Shown here piece after piece: positions 7,108 through 11,245 of a DNA stretch of 11,245 bases. The DNA comes from Opitutaceae bacterium (GTDB lineage Bacteria > Verrucomicrobiota > Verrucomicrobiia > Opitutales > Opitutaceae): NCBI GenBank assembly GCA_009919985.1, contig RGAX01000077.1, positions 1 through 11,245 of the forward strand, in the 5' to 3' direction. The position numbers and the translations under genes are program-made. The notes beneath the pieces are model-generated. The model had not been told where the DNA came from, ran no database searches, and saw only the letters and a list, made by a program, of their open reading frames with translations. Positions within the stretch are counted from its first letter, which is position 1. Each line of letters starts with the position of its first letter.

Positions 7108-10100
7108 ATGAAACTCTGTCCTATGTTTAGCTCACCCCGCTTCCTTATAGCCCTCGTTGCGGCTCTAGCATGGCCGCAACTCCAGGCTCAAACTGCCGCG
7201 GTTTCGTCGTCCGAGCCCGCCGCGGCACCCGCGGTTAAACTTTCGCCCTTTGAGGTGAACACGTCGCGTGACCAAGGTTTCGTCGCCGCTAGCTCGCTCG
7301 CGGGTGGCCGCCTCGCTTCGGATTTGGTCGACACTCCTGTCGCTTATTCTGTCCAGACGCGTGAGTTTCTCGATGCGCTCAATTTGAGCGACCTTAACGA
7401 AGCCATCAATTGGACGGTCGGCGCCACCACAACACCTGATGACGGCGGCGGCCAACTCTTCGGCGGCACGGGCAGCAGCACGATTCGCGGGGTTGGTTCC
7501 AATGCCACTAATCGGAATTTTTTTACCGGCGGTACCAATACTTCGACGTACAACCTTGAGCGGATGGACTATGCGCGCGGCCCCAATTCTATCCTCTTTG
7601 GCACCGGCACGATCAGTGGCACCTCCAACGCCGTTGTGAAAAGCGCGCGCATCGGCCGCAACGCCGTGGAGGTTCGAGCCGAAGTCGGTTCGTGGGAATC
7701 CTACCGCACCACCGTCGATGCCAACTACTCTTTGAAAAATAAAGTCGCCGCGCGTGTCGTTACCACATGGCAAGACACGCACACGTGGCGTGATTGGGAA
7801 CACACCCAACGTCGCGGCGTCTCGCCCTCGCTCACTTTTGATGTCACTCGCAACACCCGCCTCACGGTCATCGGTGATTACTACGAACAAAAAGTCGTCG
7901 CCGGCATGAACGCCCTCACAGATTCCCTCACGGGTTGGGATGGCAAAACCGTTTACTCCGGTATCCAAGCCTCGACGCTCCCGAGCCAATCGGCCTTCGG
8001 CGCCACGCGCATCGGTACTAATAACTGGGTCGTTTCGCCCGCGTCCGGCAAGGGCTTCGGCTCCGCGCTTAGTTACACCGGCATGATGCAGACCACGTAT
8101 TTCGGGGGCAATCGTACCGTGAACGGTGTTACCTCCGCAAGCGGCTCGAATTTGGGTTTCAACGCCGGACCGCTCATCGACACGCCGATGATTACGCCCG
8201 GCATTTACGATGCCGCGATTCAGGGTTCCTCCTTCCGCGTTCCGAAGCGCTCCTTTACCAACATTGGGCCGAACCCCACCGCGATCAACCGCTTCCGCGA
8301 CGCCACGCTTTTCCTCGATCAACGCATCGGCGAATCGCTCAACTTCCAGCTCTCCGGCGATGTCAACCGTCTCTTCAGTTACGGGCTGATCGATTATTAC
8401 ACTAACCAAGGTTACCCCAACACCTTTATCGACATCAACCGTCTACTCCCTGACGGCGTCACCAACCCGAACTTCCTCCAGCCCTACAACGAATTTAGCC
8501 GCCCCGAGCGTCAGAAGGTCGACACTACCAACAAGGCCCTACGCTTCGCCGCCGCTTATGCGAAGAGCACACGCTGGTTCGACCTCAAGGCTAACGTTAT
8601 CGGCGCCGCCGAAAATCAACAGATCTTCAAGTCGCGCGAATACTACATGATTCCCATCGACGCCGATCCGCGCGCCTGGGGTCTGGTCACCAGCACGCGC
8701 ACGCAAACGCTCCGCTACCGCTACTACTGGAACCAGCCGCAACGCGACCTCACCGAGATGAAGGAAATCACTCTCGTTGATCCTGCCGCCGGCATCTCGC
8801 GGACTTATAATCCGCTTTGGGTTCTTGGCTCCGATCGCAACGACGCCACCACTTTCAGCGACGCCTCCACCAAATATTATCAAGCCTCCGCCAATATTTC
8901 CTTTTGGCAAAAGCGCATTATTTTCCTCGGTGCCTTTCGCTCTGACCAAGTGGATCGCAGCCAGCGTCTCTTTCTGCGCCCAATGGATCATCCGTCCAGC
9001 TACGGCGTCCTCACGCGTACCCACTTCATTTACCGGCCCGACGCACCCGCCGATTATTTCAAACTCACCTACGTCCCCAAAGACGCCAACGGCAACGCCA
9101 CTGGTCCCGCCCAACTGGCGCCAGCCACGCGTCCTCGCGATGCGACCACCGGCCTCGCGCTTCCGCAATACGCCAAGGACCGTTTCCAGGACGATTTTAA
9201 CCCACCGCCCACCAGCACAAAAAAACCCACCAAATCTCTCGGTGGTATTTTCAACGTCGGCCGCGGCGTCTCTCTTTGGGCCAATTTCGCGCAGACGTTT
9301 AATCCCACTGATTTCACTAAAACCACCATCGACTACGGCACCCCGCCGCCCTCCGTCTCCGAAGGTAAAGACTATGGCGTGCGCGTCTCATTTGGTCCAC
9401 GGCTTTACGTGACCGCCAGTCGCTACGAATCTAAAGAAAACGATGCCTCAATTTCCCAACCCTCCGGCTTCAGCAGCATCCAGACGATTATTAACACCAA
9501 CGTCATCGGCGACCTCAGCTCCGACGGCCGCAACCGTCAGGGCCTCGGCGATGTGCCTATCGCGTGGAATGATACCCTCGACCGCAAAACTCGCGGCTAC
9601 GAACTCGAAGCGGTCGCCAACCTCACGCCTAATTGGCGACTCACGCTCAATTACGGCCTAGCTGACGCCGCCCAGACGGACACCTACCGCCAGACGCGCG
9701 CTTGGGTCGATGATCACACCGCCGTCATGAAGAAAATTCTCGACGACGCTGGTATCATCGTCGGCTCCGACAACGTCGCTCGTGCCGACGCCGCGCGGCC
9801 GAACAGCTTTGTCGACGCCACCAATGCTCTTAATGCCTGGAATAATCTCCAAGCCAGCCGCGCCAACTGGGTCAGCGGCACGCAGTTGCTCAATCGCCTC
9901 ACGAAATACACTGCCAATTTCTACTCCGACTACCGTTTCAGTTCCGGCAAACTCAAAGGCCTGCGCGCCGGCTACGGCATGCAATTCCGCGGCCCGCAAG
10001 TCATCGGTTATCGCGGGGCCGATACGATCGTGAACCTCGCCAACGCGGCCACTGCCATCGATGATCCCAACGTCGACGCGTACACGGTCGTCTGGCAAAA

Positions 10101-10338
10101 AGCTTATTTTCTCGGCACGGCCACGCTTGGTTACCCAGTGAAATTATTTGGCCGCGAAAAAATCGAACTCAATCTCTCCATCACCAATCTCTTCAATTAC
10201 GATTTGCCGCTCTACAATACCGCAGGCCTACGTGCGCCTAACGGCGACCTCTCATCGCCTGCGCGCGTGAGCTACGCGCGTTTCTACAGCTACACCACGC
10301 CGCGCAGCTTCCGCCTCTCGGCGACCAAGACGTTTTAA
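7108..10338 (+). CDS. TonB-dependent outer-membrane receptor 2
   Basis: A 1076-residue paralogue of receptor 1. The signal peptide is residues 1-27 with likely cleavage at LQA|Q; an alternative ATG at 7123 would also leave a usable signal peptide. KLSPFEV (44-50) lies in the TonB-box position and is followed by a plug with DTPVAYSVQTREFLDALNL and RGPNSILFG (157-165), then a long beta-barrel that contains NLSITNLFNYDLP and ends in a phenylalanine. It shares with receptor 1 the blocks NTSRD.GFVA, LTY.PK.A.G.ATGPAQ, DRF.DD.NPP, IGDLS..GRN and YRGADTIVN, while segments between them differ, as expected for paralogues with different ligands. It follows the broken GH3 gene by 24 bp and precedes the flavoprotein gene by 41 bp without a terminator, which suggests cotranscription. 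The ligand is probably a related or partly digested oligosaccharide; this is inference from context. Confidence 0.93.
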   Translation: MKLCPMFSSPRFLIALVAALAWPQLQAQTAAVSSSEPAAAPAVKLSPFEVNTSRDQGFVAASSLAGGRLASDLVDTPVAYSVQTREFLDALNLSDLNEAINWTVGATTTPDDGGGQLFGGTGSSTIRGVGSNATNRNFFTGGTNTSTYNLERMDYARGPNSILFGTGTISGTSNAVVKSARIGRNAVEVRAEVGSWESYRTTVDANYSLKNKVAARVVTTWQDTHTWRDWEHTQRRGVSPSLTFDVTRNTRLTVIGDYYEQKVVAGMNALTDSLTGWDGKTVYSGIQASTLPSQSAFGATRIGTNNWVVSPASGKGFGSALSYTGMMQTTYFGGNRTVNGVTSASGSNLGFNAGPLIDTPMITPGIYDAAIQGSSFRVPKRSFTNIGPNPTAINRFRDATLFLDQRIGESLNFQLSGDVNRLFSYGLIDYYTNQGYPNTFIDINRLLPDGVTNPNFLQPYNEFSRPERQKVDTTNKALRFAAAYAKSTRWFDLKANVIGAAENQQIFKSREYYMIPIDADPRAWGLVTSTRTQTLRYRYYWNQPQRDLTEMKEITLVDPAAGISRTYNPLWVLGSDRNDATTFSDASTKYYQASANISFWQKRIIFLGAFRSDQVDRSQRLFLRPMDHPSSYGVLTRTHFIYRPDAPADYFKLTYVPKDANGNATGPAQLAPATRPRDATTGLALPQYAKDRFQDDFNPPPTSTKKPTKSLGGIFNVGRGVSLWANFAQTFNPTDFTKTTIDYGTPPPSVSEGKDYGVRVSFGPRLYVTASRYESKENDASISQPSGFSSIQTIINTNVIGDLSSDGRNRQGLGDVPIAWNDTLDRKTRGYELEAVANLTPNWRLTLNYGLADAAQTDTYRQTRAWVDDHTAVMKKILDDAGIIVGSDNVARADAARPNSFVDATNALNAWNNLQASRANWVSGTQLLNRLTKYTANFYSDYRFSSGKLKGLRAGYGMQFRGPQVIGYRGADTIVNLANAATAIDDPNVDAYTVVWQKAYFLGTATLGYPVKLFGREKIELNLSITNLFNYDLPLYNTAGLRAPNGDLSSPARVSYARFYSYTTPRSFRLSATKTF

Positions 10339-10379
10339 TTCCTACCGCCCAACTAACCGTTAAAAAATCCCCGCTCCCG

Positions 10380-11245
10380 ATGAATTCCCACTTCAACCGT
10401 CGCGATTTCATTCGGGCGGGTAGTCTTGTTTCGCTCGGCGCGCTCTTGCCCCTCCGCGCCGCCGAGTCGCGCTCGCTCATCGCTGATGTCTGCGTCTACG
10501 CCGGCAACGCCGCGGGTATCGCCGCCGCCGTCGCCGCTGCTCGTGAAGGCTGTCGCGTGCTCGTCGTCGAACCCAGTCGTTGGCTCGGCGGCATGACCGG
10601 CAGCGGCTTGGTTCACATCGATTGGGGCCGCTCGGAGGCCGCCGGTGGCTCGGCCAAAAAAATCCTCAAAGACGGCCTCACCGATCCTCAATACCGCCGC
10701 ATGTTCGCCGACCTCGCGAAGCAGCACGGCGTTGAAATCCTCTACGAGCACCGGGTCGCCTCGGTGACAAAAGCCGGCGCCTCGATCACGTCGCTCGTCT
10801 TGGATTACGCTCCGCCCGACCGCTTTGGTTGCCCGATCGCTCAGCCCAAAACCGCCAGCGCCGTGACGGTAAACGCGCGCATGTTCATCGACTGTTCCTA
10901 CGAGGGCGACCTCATGGCAAAGTCTGGCGTGACGTACACCTTCGGCCGTGAATCCCGCGACCATTACGGCGAAAACCTCGCCGGCGTCCGCCCCTCGCTC
11001 GCCGTCTACGACATCGACCCTTACGTGAAACCCGGCGATTCGCGTAGCGGGCTGCTCCCGCTCTTGCAGGATTATACGCCCGGCCCCATCGGCAGCGCCG
11101 ACAAACTCACCATGGGTTACGGCTTCCGCTGGAAATTTACGCTAGAGAAAAACCAAATCCCCATCGAGCCGCCCGACGATTACGACCCGTTTACCTTCGA
11201 AATTTACCGACGCGCGTTTACCAAAAAACTCAACCTCAACGGCCG
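10380..11245 (+). CDS. Tat-exported FAD-dependent oxidoreductase, N-terminal part
   Basis: The frame opens at the ATG at 10380 and runs off the right edge; 288 residues are visible. Residues 1-28 are a twin-arginine signal (NRRDFIRAG, hydrophobic stretch, then RAA|E), which points to export of a folded, cofactor-loaded protein. Residues 35-65 form an FAD-binding Rossmann unit: DVCVYAGNAAGIAAAVAAA, ending in VLVVE with Glu64 as the expected ribose ligand, then WLGGM (68-72). MFIDCSYEGDLMAKSG (168-183) and GRES...YGENLAGVRP are typical of the FAD_oxidored family (PF12831 type), which is often found next to polysaccharide-degrading genes and sometimes labelled xanthan lyase-related. The first glycine of the usual nucleotide-binding GGxxAG is replaced by Ala41. 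The reaction is unknown; oxidation of a sugar or its derivative is a guess from context. No Shine-Dalgarno is seen. Confidence 0.88.
   Translation, partial: MNSHFNRRDFIRAGSLVSLGALLPLRAAESRSLIADVCVYAGNAAGIAAAVAAAREGCRVLVVEPSRWLGGMTGSGLVHIDWGRSEAAGGSAKKILKDGLTDPQYRRMFADLAKQHGVEILYEHRVASVTKAGASITSLVLDYAPPDRFGCPIAQPKTASAVTVNARMFIDCSYEGDLMAKSGVTYTFGRESRDHYGENLAGVRPSLAVYDIDPYVKPGDSRSGLLPLLQDYTPGPIGSADKLTMGYGFRWKFTLEKNQIPIEPPDDYDPFTFEIYRRAFTKKLNLNG

Noticed and set aside
7165..8409. A 414-codon open frame on the minus strand inside receptor 2
   Set aside because: It lies entirely opposite a clear receptor gene; its protein shows no recognisable domain, and long antisense frames are common in GC-rich genes with this codon bias.
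10339..10379. taaccgtta as a second operator
   Set aside because: It is a 9-base palindrome with 4-base arms and does not resemble the 17-base palindrome next to the regulator.

Overview
The window looks like part of a Verrucomicrobiota genome, most likely Opitutaceae-like. It is GC-rich. Its two very large TonB-dependent receptors carry the KLSPFEVNTSRD...GF/LAGGRL N-terminal signature that I associate with that group, no SusD-like gene is present, and none of the five visible start codons has a Shine-Dalgarno sequence. The assignment comes from protein family recognition only; there is no rRNA or other marker gene here.

Layout from left to right. Positions 1-242 hold the C-terminal end of a HAD-type acid phosphatase, which runs off the left edge. 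Convergent to it is a LacI-type regulator on the minus strand (266-1261). A 174-bp divergent intergenic region (1262-1435) contains a perfect 7-3-7 palindrome next to the lacI-type start. To its right, all on the plus strand, lie TonB-dependent receptor 1 (1436-4825), a hairpin that looks like an intrinsic terminator (4856-4903), a broken family 3 glycoside hydrolase (4923-7083), TonB-dependent receptor 2 (7108-10338) and the start of a Tat-exported FAD-dependent oxidoreductase (10380 to the right edge).

Taken together this is a carbohydrate-uptake locus with a local regulator. The receptors would import oligosaccharides through the outer membrane, the GH3 enzyme would split them in the periplasm, the flavoprotein would oxidise or otherwise change a sugar or related product, and the LacI-type protein would sense the ligand. 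The substrate cannot be read from the sequence. The short gaps GH3-receptor 2 (24 bp) and receptor 2-oxidoreductase (41 bp) suggest one transcript; the hairpin after receptor 1 suggests that receptor 1 is made in excess of the rest.

The most notable anomaly is in the GH3 gene. Roughly 80 codons that family members carry in the second domain are missing at about position 6504, with a frame change. The catalytic nucleophile is kept, but the segment that normally holds the acid/base residue is gone. This is either a real pseudogene or an assembly or strain-level error. I found no CRISPR array, tRNA, rRNA, insertion sequence or prophage gene.
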